Positions 34,194 to 43,674 of a DNA stretch of 45,750 bases are shown in pieces. Within the stretch, counting starts at the first letter, position 1; every line of letters begins with the position of its first letter. The stretch is from Nostocaceae cyanobacterium (GTDB lineage: Bacteria; Cyanobacteriota; Cyanobacteriia; Cyanobacteriales; Nostocaceae), in the NCBI GenBank assembly GCA_030065825.1, contig JASJCY010000061.1, positions 1-45,750 of the forward strand. The letters run 5' to 3'. Made by a program: the position numbers and the translations under genes. The notes under the pieces were generated by a model that saw only the letters and a program-made list of their open reading frames with translations, did not search any database and was not told the origin of the DNA.

Positions 34194-37100
34194 ATGGCTT
34201 TTTCTTCCATTGTACGCGCCTTGGGGCGTTCTTCACTCACCACTGAATTTCTCTCCAAGCTAGAACGACAACAAAATTTACACTTAAATGGTGTTCCCCG
34301 TCTCCCCAAAGGCTTGGTAGCTTCCGCATTAGCCAAAGCTTCGGGAAAGAATTTGTTTGTCGTCTGCGCTACTTTGGAAGAAGCGGGACGGTGGACAGCA
34401 CAGTTGGAGATAATGGGATGGCAAACTGTACATTTTTACCCCACTTCTGAGGCATCCCCTTACGAACCCTTTGATCCCGAAACGGAGATGACTTGGGGAC
34501 AAATGCAAGTCCTCGCAGATTTGATCGTTTGTCAAGGAACTCCACAAATGACAAATGACACAGGACAAATGACTAATTTGGCAGTTGTGGCTACCCACGC
34601 AGCGCTACAACCCCATTTACCCCCAGCCACTGCTTTTCAACCTTTTTGTCTCACCATCAAAAAGGGTATGGAATTTGATCTCAATACCTTTAGTGAGGAA
34701 ATTACGCGACTGGGGTATGAAAGAGTTCCTTTGGTGGAAATGGAGGGACAATGGAGTAGGCGTGGTGATATTGTGGATGTATTCCCAGTGTCTTCCGAAT
34801 TGCCAGTACGTCTGGAATGGTTCGGGGATGAAATTGAACAAATTCGCGAATTTGACCCCTCTACTCAACGTTCGGCTTTAGATAGAATTGAAGAATTAAT
34901 TCTTACTCCCACCAGCTTTGCACCCATATTAATGGCAAAAATAGGGAATTTCTCCACTATCAAACCCTATCTGTCTCCAGAAGAATTAGAACAGTTAGAA
35001 ACCACCCAAGTTTTAGAAGGTAGCCGTCGCTTTTTAGGGTTAGGCTTTGAAAAAGTCGTCTCCTTGATAGATTATTTACCAGAAAATACCTTAATTGCCA
35101 TTGATGAGTTAGAACAATGTCATGCCCATAGCGATCGCTGGGTGGAAAATGCCCAGGAACAATGGGAAATCAGTTATGGGGAAGAATCTAACCCTACTCC
35201 CCCTGAATTACCCCCAATACATCGTTGGTTTGATGATTGCGTTGCAGATTTAACAACATTTAAAACCGTATATTTATCGGAATTATCTGAGGCGAATACT
35301 GGTATTAATCTTGCTAGCCGTTCTTTACCAGTCACACCCCACGCTTTTGCCAAAATTGCCGAAACTCTACGTCAGGAAAGAGAACGTCATTTCGGAATTT
35401 GGGTAATTTCTGCCCAACCAAGTCGTTCCGTTTCCCTACTGCAAGAACACGATTGTCCCGCTCAGTTTATCCCCAATCCCCGAGACTATCAAGCTATCGA
35501 AAAGTTACAAATTAATCATACTCCCGTAGCCCTAAAATATTCTGGATTGGCAGAATTGGAAGGATTTATTTTACCTACCTTTCGCCTGGTAGTACTTACA
35601 GACAAGGAATTCTACGGACAGCATTCCCTAGCTACTCCCAGTTATGTCCGTAAACGTCGTCAAGCTGCTTCCAAACAAGTCGATCCCAATAAACTACGTC
35701 CAGGAGATTATGTAGTTCACAGAAACCACGGTGTTGGTAAATTCATTAAATTAGAAAGTCTGGTAATTAACAACGAAACCCGCGATTATCTAGTGGTGCA
35801 GTACGCAGACGGGTTGTTGCGAGTCGCTGCGGATCAAGTCGGTGCTTTGTCTCGCTTCCGTCGCACCAACACCGGGAAAGCACCAGAACTCAACAAAATG
35901 ACCAGCAAGGCTTGGGAAAATACCAAGAACAGAGTCCGCAAAACCATTAAGAAATTAGCGGTAGACTTACTCAAACTCTACGCATCCCGATCCCAACAAG
36001 AAGGTTTTGCCTATCCCCAGGATATGCCCTGGCAGGAAGAAATGGAAGACTCTTTCCCCTACCAACCCACCACAGACCAACTCAAAGCCGTGCAAGATGT
36101 CAAACGGGATATGGAAAGCGATCGCCCCATGGATCGTCTGGTGTGCGGTGATGTCGGTTTCGGGAAAACAGAAGTGGCAATTCGTGCTATATTCAAAGCA
36201 GTGACTGCTGGCAAACAGGTAGCACTCCTTGCACCAACTACCATTCTTACCCAGCAACACTACCATACCCTCAAGGAGCGTTTCGCTCCCTACCCCATTA
36301 ATGTCGGTTTACTCAACCGCTTCCGCACTGGGGAAGAACGTCGCCAAATTCAAAAGCGTATGGCGTCGGGGGAACTGGATGTAGTGGTGGGTACACACCA
36401 ACTTCTGGGTAAGAATGTGACTTTCAAGAACCTAGGGCTGTTGGTGGTAGACGAAGAACAGCGCTTTGGAGTCAACCAGAAAGAGAAAATTAAATCCCTG
36501 AAAACTCAGGTAGATGTACTCACCCTTTCTGCAACTCCCATCCCCCGCACCCTATATATGTCCTTATCGGGAATTCGGGAAATGAGTTTAATTACCACCC
36601 CTCCCCCATCCCGACGTGCCATTAAAACCCATCTTTCCCCCGTCAACCCGGAAACCATGCGTAGCGCTATCCGTCAGGAATTAGACCGGGGTGGGCAGGT
36701 ATTCTATGTAGTTCCCCGGGTAGAAGGCATTGAAGAAAAATCAGGTTTCCTGCGGGAAATAGTACCAGGAGCAAGAATTGCCATCGCTCACGGACAGATG
36801 GAACCAGCAGAGTTAGAATCAATTATGCTTTCCTTTAGTAGTGGGGAAGCAGATATCCTCGTTTGTACGACAATTATTGAGTCTGGGTTAGATATTCCCC
36901 GGGTAAATACCATTTTAATCGAAGATGCCCACCGTTTTGGTTTAGCACAGTTGTATCAGTTGCGAGGACGGGTAGGACGTGCCGGAATTCAAGCACATGC
37001 ATGGTTATTTTATCCTACCCAGAGGGCATTATCTGACCCTGCCAGACAAAGATTAAGAGCAATTCAGGAATTTACCCAGTTGGGTTCCGGGTATCAATTA

Positions 37101-37712
37101 GCAATGCGAGATATGGAAATTCGCGGAGTAGGTAACCTATTGGGGGCAGAACAGTCCGGACAGATGGATGCCATCGGTTTTGATTTATACATGGAAATGT
37201 TAGAAGAGGCGATTCGGGAAATTCGCGGACAAGAAATTCCCCAGGTGGATGATACCCAAGTTGACTTGAATATTACAGCATTGATTCCTACAGATTATAT
37301 TCCCGACTTGGATCAAAAGATGAGTGCTTACCGTGCGGTAGCCACAGCTAGGACTAAAGAAGAATTAGCACAGATTGCGGCAGAATGGAATGACCGTTAT
37401 GGAACAATTCCCAAAGCAGCAACTCAGTTATTGCGGGTGATGGAATTGAAGCAGTTAGGGAAGAAGTTGGGATTTAGTCGGATTAAACCGGAAGGTAAGC
37501 AGCATGTGGTGTTGGAAACCCCCATGGAGGAACCTGGTTGGAACTTATTAGCACAGAATTTAACAGAAAATATGCGCAATCGGTTTGTGTATTCTGCGGG
37601 TAAAGTGACGGTGCGAGGTTTGGGAGTATTTAAAGCCGAACAGCAATTACAAACCTTGATAGATGCGTTTGAGAAAATGGCATCTGGGGTTCCGGATGGT
37701 GTGGTGCTTTAG
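34194..37712 (+). CDS. mfd: Transcription-repair coupling factor Mfd
   Basis: The 1172-aa ATP-dependent translocase removes stalled RNA polymerase and recruits UvrA to lesions. The N-terminal UvrB-like domains ([36 protein letters not shown]) are followed by the RNA-polymerase-interacting CarD-like domain ([17 protein letters not shown], about residue 502). The superfamily 2 motor has Walker A in [52 protein letters not shown] and [12 protein letters not shown], and the C-terminal TRCF domain ends it. Full length, ATG at 34194. It follows the broken kinase gene by 130 bp and appears to have its own promoter. Confidence 0.97.
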   Translation: MAFSSIVRALGRSSLTTEFLSKLERQQNLHLNGVPRLPKGLVASALAKASGKNLFVVCATLEEAGRWTAQLEIMGWQTVHFYPTSEASPYEPFDPETEMTWGQMQVLADLIVCQGTPQMTNDTGQMTNLAVVATHAALQPHLPPATAFQPFCLTIKKGMEFDLNTFSEEITRLGYERVPLVEMEGQWSRRGDIVDVFPVSSELPVRLEWFGDEIEQIREFDPSTQRSALDRIEELILTPTSFAPILMAKIGNFSTIKPYLSPEELEQLETTQVLEGSRRFLGLGFEKVVSLIDYLPENTLIAIDELEQCHAHSDRWVENAQEQWEISYGEESNPTPPELPPIHRWFDDCVADLTTFKTVYLSELSEANTGINLASRSLPVTPHAFAKIAETLRQERERHFGIWVISAQPSRSVSLLQEHDCPAQFIPNPRDYQAIEKLQINHTPVALKYSGLAELEGFILPTFRLVVLTDKEFYGQHSLATPSYVRKRRQAASKQVDPNKLRPGDYVVHRNHGVGKFIKLESLVINNETRDYLVVQYADGLLRVAADQVGALSRFRRTNTGKAPELNKMTSKAWENTKNRVRKTIKKLAVDLLKLYASRSQQEGFAYPQDMPWQEEMEDSFPYQPTTDQLKAVQDVKRDMESDRPMDRLVCGDVGFGKTEVAIRAIFKAVTAGKQVALLAPTTILTQQHYHTLKERFAPYPINVGLLNRFRTGEERRQIQKRMASGELDVVVGTHQLLGKNVTFKNLGLLVVDEEQRFGVNQKEKIKSLKTQVDVLTLSATPIPRTLYMSLSGIREMSLITTPPPSRRAIKTHLSPVNPETMRSAIRQELDRGGQVFYVVPRVEGIEEKSGFLREIVPGARIAIAHGQMEPAELESIMLSFSSGEADILVCTTIIESGLDIPRVNTILIEDAHRFGLAQLYQLRGRVGRAGIQAHAWLFYPTQRALSDPARQRLRAIQEFTQLGSGYQLAMRDMEIRGVGNLLGAEQSGQMDAIGFDLYMEMLEEAIREIRGQEIPQVDDTQVDLNITALIPTDYIPDLDQKMSAYRAVATARTKEELAQIAAEWNDRYGTIPKAATQLLRVMELKQLGKKLGFSRIKPEGKQHVVLETPMEEPGWNLLAQNLTENMRNRFVYSAGKVTVRGLGVFKAEQQLQTLIDAFEKMASGVPDGVVL

Positions 37713-37750
37713 GTTTGTCTCACGCATTATAACGAAGTTAAGTCAATATA

Positions 37751-37840
37751 ATGCTTAATGAATATCACACTGTCGTAGATCCGGCGATATTACCTCGAGA
37801 AATGTTTGAGGGGAGTTTTGCTTACTGGTTGAATAGTTAA
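37751..37840 (+). CDS. Very short open frame, possible gene fragment (29 aa)
   Basis: An ATG-started frame MLNEYHTVVDPAILPREMFE then ending AYWLNS-TAA lies 38 bp after mfd. The sequence reads like real protein (balanced composition), but I recognise nothing and no ribosome binding site stands out. It could be a remnant of a larger gene or chance. Confidence 0.2.
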   Translation: MLNEYHTVVDPAILPREMFEGSFAYWLNS

Positions 37841-37861
37841 AGAAATTTTCATCCTTCCACA

Positions 37862-38065
37862 GAATTGTAAAATATTATTACAATTTCCAAAAATCATGCT
37901 TCACTCCCAAATATACAAAATTTTGAGAATAATTATCATTTTCGCGGGACGAAATATTAGGGTTTACAGCGCCATATTTTTTGTTATAATGAGGGTATCC
38001 TATGGTTTACCATGTCATTTTTTTTATGATGATTCGTTGACATATTTGTATGATGGTTTTATGAC
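37862..38065 (+). repeat. Diverged single copy of the 241-244-bp promoter repeat
   Basis: The segment follows the same order as the array at 5.6-6.3 kb: AATTGTAAAATATTATTACAATT stem, CGCGGGACGAAAT, TTTACA 37963-37968, 16-bp spacer, TGT-TATAAT 37985-37990, hairpin ATGGT-TT-ACCAT with eight T, GATTCGTTGACA, TTGACA 38037-38042, 17-bp spacer, TATGAC 38060-38065. Background sequence differs widely, yet both box pairs and all spacings are kept. No gene follows it on the plus strand for 1.4 kb. Confidence 0.8.
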
Positions 38066-38113
38066 ATTAAAGTAAGCTACAGGATCACTTGTTTAATTAA
38101 TGTAGTCAAACCA

Positions 38114-38596
38114 CTTATAACTAGGTAGGCAAAATTATTTATTTCTATTGCTCTAGTTACCAGCGTGACGCTGGTAACTAGGGGAGTTGAGGCTCTGCCT
38201 CCTGTTAGTTTGTTGGGTTCCACTACCCTTTGGGAAGCAAGCTACGTTCCACCCAACCTACTATTTTTCTTAACTGTAGCTTGCATCACGCGCAGCAGTA
38301 CCGTATTGACTTATAACTAGGTAGGCAAAATTATTTATTTCTATTGCTCTAGTTACCAGCGTCACGCTGGTAACTAGAGGAGTTGAGGCTCTGCCTCCTG
38401 TTAGTTTGTTGGGTTCCACTACCCTTTGGGAAGCAAGCTACGTTCCACCCAACCTACTATTTTTCTTAACTGTAGCTTGCATCACGCGCAGCAGTACGGT
38501 ATTGACTTATAACTAGGTAGGCAAAATTATTTATTTCTATTGTTCTAGTTACCAGCGTCACGCTGGTAACTAGGGGAGTTGAGGCTCTGCCTCCTA
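38114..38596. repeat. 196-bp tandem array (2.5 copies)
   Basis: CTTATAACTAGGTAGGCAAA starts at 38114, 38310 and 38506, exactly 196 bp apart. Each unit has the hairpin GTTACCAGCG-TGA/TCA-CGCTGGTAAC, CTGCCTCCTGTTAGTTTGTT and GTAGCTTGCATCACGCGCAG. The third copy is cut at GGCTCTGCCTCCT, directly where the HAD phosphatase stop codon region begins. Copies differ by only a few bases. Confidence 0.95.
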
Positions 38597-39415
38597 TTAA
38601 TTCCTCGTTCCTAAAATCAACCCTGCTAACTCACAAAACCCCTCTCCTTCCTCTGCCAAAGTAACATAAGCAGGTTTGTGCCGTAACTTCTTGGCATACT
38701 GCAACACATTTGCCACACCTACAGAAGTGGGAAAACAACTGCTGTCAAATAAACTTTCATCATTAGGACTATCACCAACAGTAACAACTTCCTGGGGCGA
38801 TACCTCAGGAAAATGTTCCTGCAACACCTGTAATAAGCCCACAGCCTTATCTTGTCCCAGGGGTTTAATATGACACTGGACACTGCTATAGGTAAATCCC
38901 CAGCCCATTTCCTGACAAATATGGCTTAATGTAGAAATTTCCTGAAAATTTAAGCCAGCGACATCAAATGTCCAATCAGTGATGCGAAAGCGATTGTCAG
39001 CAGATTCCTGTATTTGGGGGAACTTGGCTTTTAACTGTTCAAAAGTAGCTGCTAAATCTTGACGATGGCTCTTAAGGCAGGAAATAGACGTTAATGCTAG
39101 AGGATGCTCCCTACCAGATGGATAAAATAAACCTCCATTTTCAGCGATCGCTCCTGCTAATGGCATCAAGCTACTGAGTCCACTTACCCAACCAGCAGAA
39201 CGTCCAGTTACAATTAATATTTTGATATTAGCTGCGGCTAAATCTTCCACAGCTTGCAACAGGGAACTTCTAAACTTACCTTCGGTAGTCAAAGTCCCAT
39301 CCATATCCGTGGCTACCAAACGAATATTGGTGAAGTTATGATGATTAATTGGAGCCTCAGATAAGGGCAATAGCCTGTTAGTACTTTGTGTTGAGACATT
39401 AGGGTGTTTGTACAT
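38597..39415 (-). CDS. HAD superfamily (IIB) sugar-phosphate-type phosphatase
   Basis: The product of about 272 aa (ATG at 39415, MYKHPNVSTQ) has HAD motif I RLVATDMDGTLTTEG (nucleophile and acid Asp), motif II ILIVTGRS, Lys motif III region KPLGQDKAVGLLQVL, and motif IV VVTVGDSPNDESLFD. The cap (type C2B) lies between, with FPQIQESADNRFRITDWTFDVAG. This is the Cof/sucrose-phosphatase-like group; the substrate is probably a phosphorylated sugar or related metabolite but is not defined. A longer frame to 39454 is possible but less likely. Its 3' end abuts the 196-bp array. Confidence 0.88.
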   Translation of the reverse strand: MYKHPNVSTQSTNRLLPLSEAPINHHNFTNIRLVATDMDGTLTTEGKFRSSLLQAVEDLAAANIKILIVTGRSAGWVSGLSSLMPLAGAIAENGGLFYPSGREHPLALTSISCLKSHRQDLAATFEQLKAKFPQIQESADNRFRITDWTFDVAGLNFQEISTLSHICQEMGWGFTYSSVQCHIKPLGQDKAVGLLQVLQEHFPEVSPQEVVTVGDSPNDESLFDSSCFPTSVGVANVLQYAKKLRHKPAYVTLAEEGEGFCELAGLILGTRN

Positions 39416-39514
39416 ATGTGGTTGCTTCTCTAAAAAATAGCGATCGCAAAGCAATATGGTATTGCAAATTTGGGCATCCTAAGAATTAGAGCTGAAATTT
39501 TTTCTATCCAAGCT

Positions 39515-40336
39515 ATGTCAACTTCTATCTTGATTGCTAAAAAATCTCCATCTCCAACCCCCAATAAAACTACCTCTCAGACGCTTGCAGGGATAGATTC
39601 TCAGATACCGCATTTTTTTGTCTTCACCTCTGGGGGGCTGACTTTAGTAATCATTTGTTTAATTATTTATGGCAAAATTCAGATTGCTAAATTGCACAAA
39701 CAAATCAAATTTGAGAAATTTAAGACCAAAGAATTAGAGAAAAAAGTTAAGCTTGCCTTACAAACAATCCGCAAAATGGAGACAAATCCTGACTTGATTA
39801 ATTCACGGGAATTTAACCTCGATTATTTGCGGATGCGCATGTTGGAAGAAGTATTTCATTTTGCCATTGTTAATCAAATTAAAATCAAAGTCAAAAATAA
39901 AATTTCCCAAGCTTTACGTCCGAATCAAGCTGAACAAGGGGCAGTAGGAGTTGCTAGTACTAGCAGGAAAGTCAATGAAGTTTTTGATGTTGAGTATGAG
40001 ACAGGTTCCTCACCAAATATTAGTAAGAGGGTCTTATTTCGGATTCAAATTCGGTTAACAAAATTGCCAACACAAACAACTTCTGCTACTATTAGTCAAA
40101 TTATTGATTGTATTGAAAATTATCTTAGTCCTGTAGACGAACAAGATACTTGGCAACCCACGATTCAAGGTAGAATTGCTTATATGCATTGGGACCAAAA
40201 GGCAAAGCCAACACCTCTACTAGTTTTAGAGCAATCCAATGAAGGAGTAAATGTTACTTTTCGTACTACTCGGAAATCAAATGTTAGAACCGCAAGAAAT
40301 TCTGGAGAAATGAAATCGCGTTCTACTCAAAGATAA
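39515..40336 (+). CDS. Membrane-anchored hypothetical protein
   Basis: The 273-aa protein (start MSTSILIAKKSPSPTPNK; ATG at 39515) has one predicted transmembrane helix near residues 36-56 (VFTSGGLTLVIICLIIYGKI), then a basic coiled coil (KLHKQIKFEKFKTKELEKKV, with QTIRKMETN), a conserved-looking block LDYLRMRMLEEVFHFAIVNQ, and a soluble C-terminal domain (KRVLFRIQIRLTKLP, WQPTIQGRIAYMHWDQ). The pattern is common in cyanobacterial unknown proteins, but I know no function. It is divergent from the HAD phosphatase (about 100-bp gap). The C-terminus is basic and disordered (RKSNVRTARNSGEMKSRSTQ). Confidence 0.7.
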   Translation: MSTSILIAKKSPSPTPNKTTSQTLAGIDSQIPHFFVFTSGGLTLVIICLIIYGKIQIAKLHKQIKFEKFKTKELEKKVKLALQTIRKMETNPDLINSREFNLDYLRMRMLEEVFHFAIVNQIKIKVKNKISQALRPNQAEQGAVGVASTSRKVNEVFDVEYETGSSPNISKRVLFRIQIRLTKLPTQTTSATISQIIDCIENYLSPVDEQDTWQPTIQGRIAYMHWDQKAKPTPLLVLEQSNEGVNVTFRTTRKSNVRTARNSGEMKSRSTQR

Positions 40337-40340
40337 TTCA

Positions 40341-40392
40341 ATTACAAATTACAAATTACAAATTACAAATTACAAATTACAAATTACAAATT
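40341..40392. repeat. Heptanucleotide short tandem repeat (ACAAATT)n
   Basis: About seven units of ACAAATT in register, a short tandemly repeated repetitive sequence of the kind well known in heterocystous cyanobacteria. It lies in the convergent gap and overlaps the last codons of the DOPA-dioxygenase-like gene (ends FGVNL). Confidence 0.9.
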
Positions 40393-40737
40393 AACACCGA
40401 AAAAACTCAATACTAACTCCTGTGGTTCACCAATCCAAGATGCATGTTCCGTATGATCTTTGAGGTCATCTCCTGTTAATCCATGAATGAGAATATTTAA
40501 CTGCTGGTGATTCGATTCCAGCCACGGGATCAATTTTTCGTATTCCTGGGATGAAAATGCCAGTTGACAACTCCAGCAGGGATGGGGACCAACAGGCTTT
40601 TGGTGAATTCTACCAACTTTGACATCGAAGAGTTTACCCGCTTCCTCGCACAGCTTAGTGGCTTGTTCTAGGGTTAACTGGTCAAAGTATACGTGGGCGT
40701 GGTAATGGTCGTATATGGGCTTTGCTGGAGGTTTCAT
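40384..40737 (-). CDS. DOPA 4,5-dioxygenase family protein
   Basis: The 117-aa protein matches the small DOPA 4,5-dioxygenase-like family: YDHYHAHVYFDQLTLEQAT at residues 9-27 with the metal-binding His cluster, then VGRIHQKPVGPHPCWSCQLAF (about 42-62) and NILIHGLTGDDLKDHTEHASWIG. Fungal members open the ring of DOPA in betalain-type pigment synthesis; bacterial substrates are mostly undefined extradiol-type catechols. ATG start. The C-terminus is encoded by DNA next to the (ACAAATT)n repeat. Confidence 0.88.
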   Translation of the reverse strand: MKPPAKPIYDHYHAHVYFDQLTLEQATKLCEEAGKLFDVKVGRIHQKPVGPHPCWSCQLAFSSQEYEKLIPWLESNHQQLNILIHGLTGDDLKDHTEHASWIGEPQELVLSFFGVNL

Positions 40738-41070
40738 ATCCGCTTGTAGAAGCTAATTAGATAAGTGTTTATATTTCTTATTCTTATTAATGATATAGCA
40801 CTCCTATTTCATTTTTGTTGGCGTAGTCTGCGCTTTGCGCTTACAAAACTCACTACACCTTTATTCCTTCTTTCCTGTTCCCCGTTAAGAGTTCCCCGTT
40901 CCCTGTCTCTAGGAGTGATTCACCAATCAAATCGCATTGGTATATCTTGATGATATCCAATCCATCCCTAATTCATAGCGCGATCGCCCACAGTAACTGT
41001 TCACCCGATTAGTTCCAGTCAGTCAAAAACTTTTGTAAATCCACCAAATAAGAGGCATTGTAACTAATTA
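40738..41070. repeat. Intergenic region with CTGTTCCCCGTTAAGAG-type repeat
   Basis: CTGTTCCCCGTTAAGAGTTC and CACCAATCAAATCGCATTGG (about 40875-40941) resemble the right part of the element at 11709-12031. A GCGTAGTCTGCGCTTTGCGC SDR-like word lies at about 40821. No gene is seen. Confidence 0.5.
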
Positions 41071-41106
41071 TCAAAAACTTTGCTTTTCTTTGCTATGCTG
41101 TGATGT

Positions 41107-41709
41107 ATGGTTGAGAAAAAACGGTACAAGTTAACTGAGGCGGCATCAATACTGGGCATCAACGAATGGACCCTCAGAAGATGGGTGTATTCAGGAAAAG
41201 CACCATCAATAAAATCCCAGACAGGGAGAGTATATATACCTACATGGTGGATATCGCAGCAAGTAGGAGAGTCACCATCACCACAAAACACTCGTGTAGC
41301 GTTATATGCAAGGGAATCATCATCCCAAAACAAAGCTGCAATGGAATCTCAGGTGGATATACTGAGAAAATATGCTCAAGCCAAAGGATACCAGATAGTA
41401 TCGATTACAAAAGAATATGGTTCTGGTATCAATGATGAGCGAAAAAAATTACACCAACTATTAAAATCAAGGGAATTTGATATACTGCTAGTAGAAAATA
41501 AAGACCGTTTAACTAGGTTTGGATTCAGATGGTTTGAAACTTTATGTCCTTTCAAAATAGAAGTAATTAATTTAGCGGAAAACTGTACAAACGATTTAAT
41601 GTCAGACTTGGTTGCAATCCTGACCTCGTTTGCAGCCCGACTGTATGGTCAAAGAAGAGGAAGAAAGAAAAGTCAAGCGGCAATCAAAGCCTTGGAGTCA
41701 ATAGAATGA
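41107..41709 (+). CDS. tnpA: IS607 family serine recombinase (TnpA)
   Basis: The 200-aa protein has an N-terminal MerR-like helix-turn-helix (YKLTEAASILGINEWTLRRW, residues 7-26, then GRVYIP) and a small serine-recombinase catalytic domain. RVALYARESSSQNKAAMESQ (about residues 63-82) contains the nucleophile Ser, EYGSGINDERKKLHQLLK and LLVENKDRLTRFG the conserved Arg positions. Order HTH-then-catalytic is specific to IS607. Its stop overlaps the start of tnpB by 4 bp (ATGA). Confidence 0.95.
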   Translation: MVEKKRYKLTEAASILGINEWTLRRWVYSGKAPSIKSQTGRVYIPTWWISQQVGESPSPQNTRVALYARESSSQNKAAMESQVDILRKYAQAKGYQIVSITKEYGSGINDERKKLHQLLKSREFDILLVENKDRLTRFGFRWFETLCPFKIEVINLAENCTNDLMSDLVAILTSFAARLYGQRRGRKKSQAAIKALESIE

Positions 41710-42824
41710 AGCAATCCAAGGCTTCGTTGATGAAACGTACATGTCGCGTGTATTTAAATGATTTAAATCACGGGAAAAAACAAGTTTTAAAACAATTTTT
41801 ATTAAAATGCCATGAGGTGATGCAGTATTACGTCGATTTATTTTGGTCTCGTCAAGATTTTAGTGGCAAACTAGCTGATTTACCTACAGTACATAGGTCT
41901 AAGAATCGATTTGGAATTACTACTCGCTTAGGTCAAGCATTAGCAAAGCAGGCAAAAGAAATCCTTCGTTCTCAACACAAAAAGCCAAAATCCCAACAAA
42001 GAAAACCACAGTTAAGACAGTTCACATGTACCCTATTTTATCACTTCGTTAAAATTGAAAAATATAAGAACTCACATTTCGATTGGGCAATCTGTCTGAT
42101 TGGTTCTGGTGCGCCAAAACTTGTGATTCCTATTCACTCTACCAAATTAATTAATCGTAGATTAGAGCAAGGTTGGCATCTTTCTAAAACCATCCGCATG
42201 GGATTACGTGGTGGACAGTTATGGATAGATTTAATTTTTGAGAAATCACGTCCCAAATTGAAATCAGATGGCAGATTTTTGGGGATGGATTCTAATTATA
42301 AAAATGGGTTAGTTTTTTCTGATGCTCAGAATGTTGGTACTGAACTCTACCCAAAAATACAAGGTTTTGCCAAACGCCAGAAAAATACCAAGGCGGAAAT
42401 TAAATCAATGCTTGGTAAGGCAATAAAGCAAATAGACTTCTCTCAGGTAAAAGTGCTAGTCATTGAAAACTTGAAGAAGGTTAAACATGGTAAACGAGGA
42501 ACGTTTTCTCGCGTGTTTAACAGACGGTTATCTCACTGGCTTTATGCCTATGCTGTAAGTCTTTTAAGCAGACGGTGTGAAGAATTGGGAATTGAGGTTC
42601 AACGTAAAGATCCATACAAAACTTCTCAGTTCTGCCGGATTTGCGGTAAGTGGGATAGACGAAACCGTAGAGGTGATAGATTTTTGTGCGTTAATTGTGG
42701 TCATGTTGACCATGCAGACCACAATGCCTCCAAAAATCTAGAGTTTCTGGGGTTGGCGGGTGTCTATGGTCTCCGTTCGCTATCAAGTTCAAGACTTTGT
42801 TCAAAAAAGCAAAGTTTTCCATAA
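41706..42824 (+). CDS. tnpB: TnpB RNA-guided nuclease of IS607
   Basis: The 372-aa protein has a split RuvC core: D195 in FLGMDSNYKNG, E254 in VLVIENLKKVK and D338 in DHADHNASKNL. Its zinc finger has C310-x2-C313 and C328-x2-C331. TnpB proteins are RNA-guided DNA nucleases that favour retention of the element; the guide RNA comes from the element's right end, which here overlaps the tnpB 3' end. All catalytic residues are present, so it is likely functional. Normal length. Confidence 0.94.
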   Translation: MKQSKASLMKRTCRVYLNDLNHGKKQVLKQFLLKCHEVMQYYVDLFWSRQDFSGKLADLPTVHRSKNRFGITTRLGQALAKQAKEILRSQHKKPKSQQRKPQLRQFTCTLFYHFVKIEKYKNSHFDWAICLIGSGAPKLVIPIHSTKLINRRLEQGWHLSKTIRMGLRGGQLWIDLIFEKSRPKLKSDGRFLGMDSNYKNGLVFSDAQNVGTELYPKIQGFAKRQKNTKAEIKSMLGKAIKQIDFSQVKVLVIENLKKVKHGKRGTFSRVFNRRLSHWLYAYAVSLLSRRCEELGIEVQRKDPYKTSQFCRICGKWDRRNRRGDRFLCVNCGHVDHADHNASKNLEFLGLAGVYGLRSLSSSRLCSKKQSFP

Positions 42825-42900
42825 CCATAGTATCGGTACAATATACATGCTAAAAATTTCTGGGTGTGGTGCTCCTTGTGCTGGAGGAAATGTTAAATTG

Positions 42901-43623
42901 ATGGATTACTCATTATTGTTCTACTGCTTTGCCTTCTTCACGATTATTCTGGGGCGATATTTTATTATTGCTGGGGGAGCATACCTACTGTTCTATTCAC
43001 TTTTGGGGAAAAACATAGCTAAACGGAGTTTGCGTCAAGCAGCGCCAATGGCTGAAGCGATTTTCAATGATATCAAATTATCAATCCTCTCGGCGGTAGT
43101 TTTTGCAGTTTGCGCTACCTTCATCATATTAGAATACAAGTTGGGATTTACCCTCTTATACACTGACCCACAAAAGTATGGATTGTGGTATTTAGTATTC
43201 AGCTTTGTAGGTGTGCTTTTTCTTCAAGATACCTACTTTTACTTTATGCATCGGATGTTTCATCATCCATTACTTTTCAGACAGATGCATTATGGACACC
43301 ATAGTTCTGGAGATCCAACCCCTTGGAGTTCTTTCGCTTTCGATCCCCCAGAAGCAATCTTACAGGCAGTTTTTTTTGTTGGTATAATATTTATTATTCC
43401 CCTTCATTTGATCACCTTAGGGGTCATACTGATGACAATGACAGTATGGGCAGTATTTAATCATTTAGGATTTTATGTATTCTCCTGGTCATCTAAAAAC
43501 CACTGGCTAGGAAAGTGGTTTATTGGTCCAACATATCACTCGATGCATCATAGCAATTACAAAATGTACTATGGGCTGTACTTTACTTTCTGGGACAAGC
43601 TACTCGGTACAGATTCGGAATAA
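42901..43623 (+). CDS. Fatty acid hydroxylase/sterol desaturase superfamily protein
   Basis: The 240-aa integral membrane enzyme (ATG at 42901, MDYSLLFYCF) has four or five hydrophobic segments and the three histidine clusters that hold the diiron site: HRMFHH, HYGHH and HSMHH. Relatives hydroxylate or desaturate lipids using O2 (carotenoid, sterol or fatty-acid substrates). The frame extends upstream to 42760 through the tail of tnpB, which is not native; ATG 42847 is a weaker alternative. It starts 77 bp after the IS607 element, so its promoter may have been changed by the insertion. Substrate unknown. Confidence 0.9.
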   Translation: MDYSLLFYCFAFFTIILGRYFIIAGGAYLLFYSLLGKNIAKRSLRQAAPMAEAIFNDIKLSILSAVVFAVCATFIILEYKLGFTLLYTDPQKYGLWYLVFSFVGVLFLQDTYFYFMHRMFHHPLLFRQMHYGHHSSGDPTPWSSFAFDPPEAILQAVFFVGIIFIIPLHLITLGVILMTMTVWAVFNHLGFYVFSWSSKNHWLGKWFIGPTYHSMHHSNYKMYYGLYFTFWDKLLGTDSE

Positions 43624-43646
43624 TAGGGAACACCAAAAATAAATAA

Positions 43647-43672
43647 CCCCTAATTTTGGGGGCTTTTTTGAT
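43647..43672 (+). terminator. Rho-independent terminator
   Basis: ACCCCTAATTTTGGGGG (CCCC/GGGG stem) is followed by CTTTTTTG, 25 bp after the desaturase-like gene's stop and just before the stop of the convergent 43675-44286 gene. Confidence 0.7.
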
Positions 43673-43674
43673 AT

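Larger units (their letters stand above)
41074..42824 (+). mobile_element. IS607 family insertion sequence (tnpA + tnpB)
   Basis: Two overlapping genes, an MerR-type serine recombinase and a TnpB, lie between 14-bp inverted repeats AAAACTTTGCTTTT (41074-41087) and its complement (42805-42818). The right repeat is inside the last codons of tnpB. No target duplication is expected for IS607. Both genes look intact, so the element may be active. Confidence 0.85.

Noticed and set aside
42760-42900. N-terminal extension of the desaturase-like protein
   Set aside because: It is encoded by the end of tnpB and the IS607 terminus; the membrane protein starts naturally at 42901.
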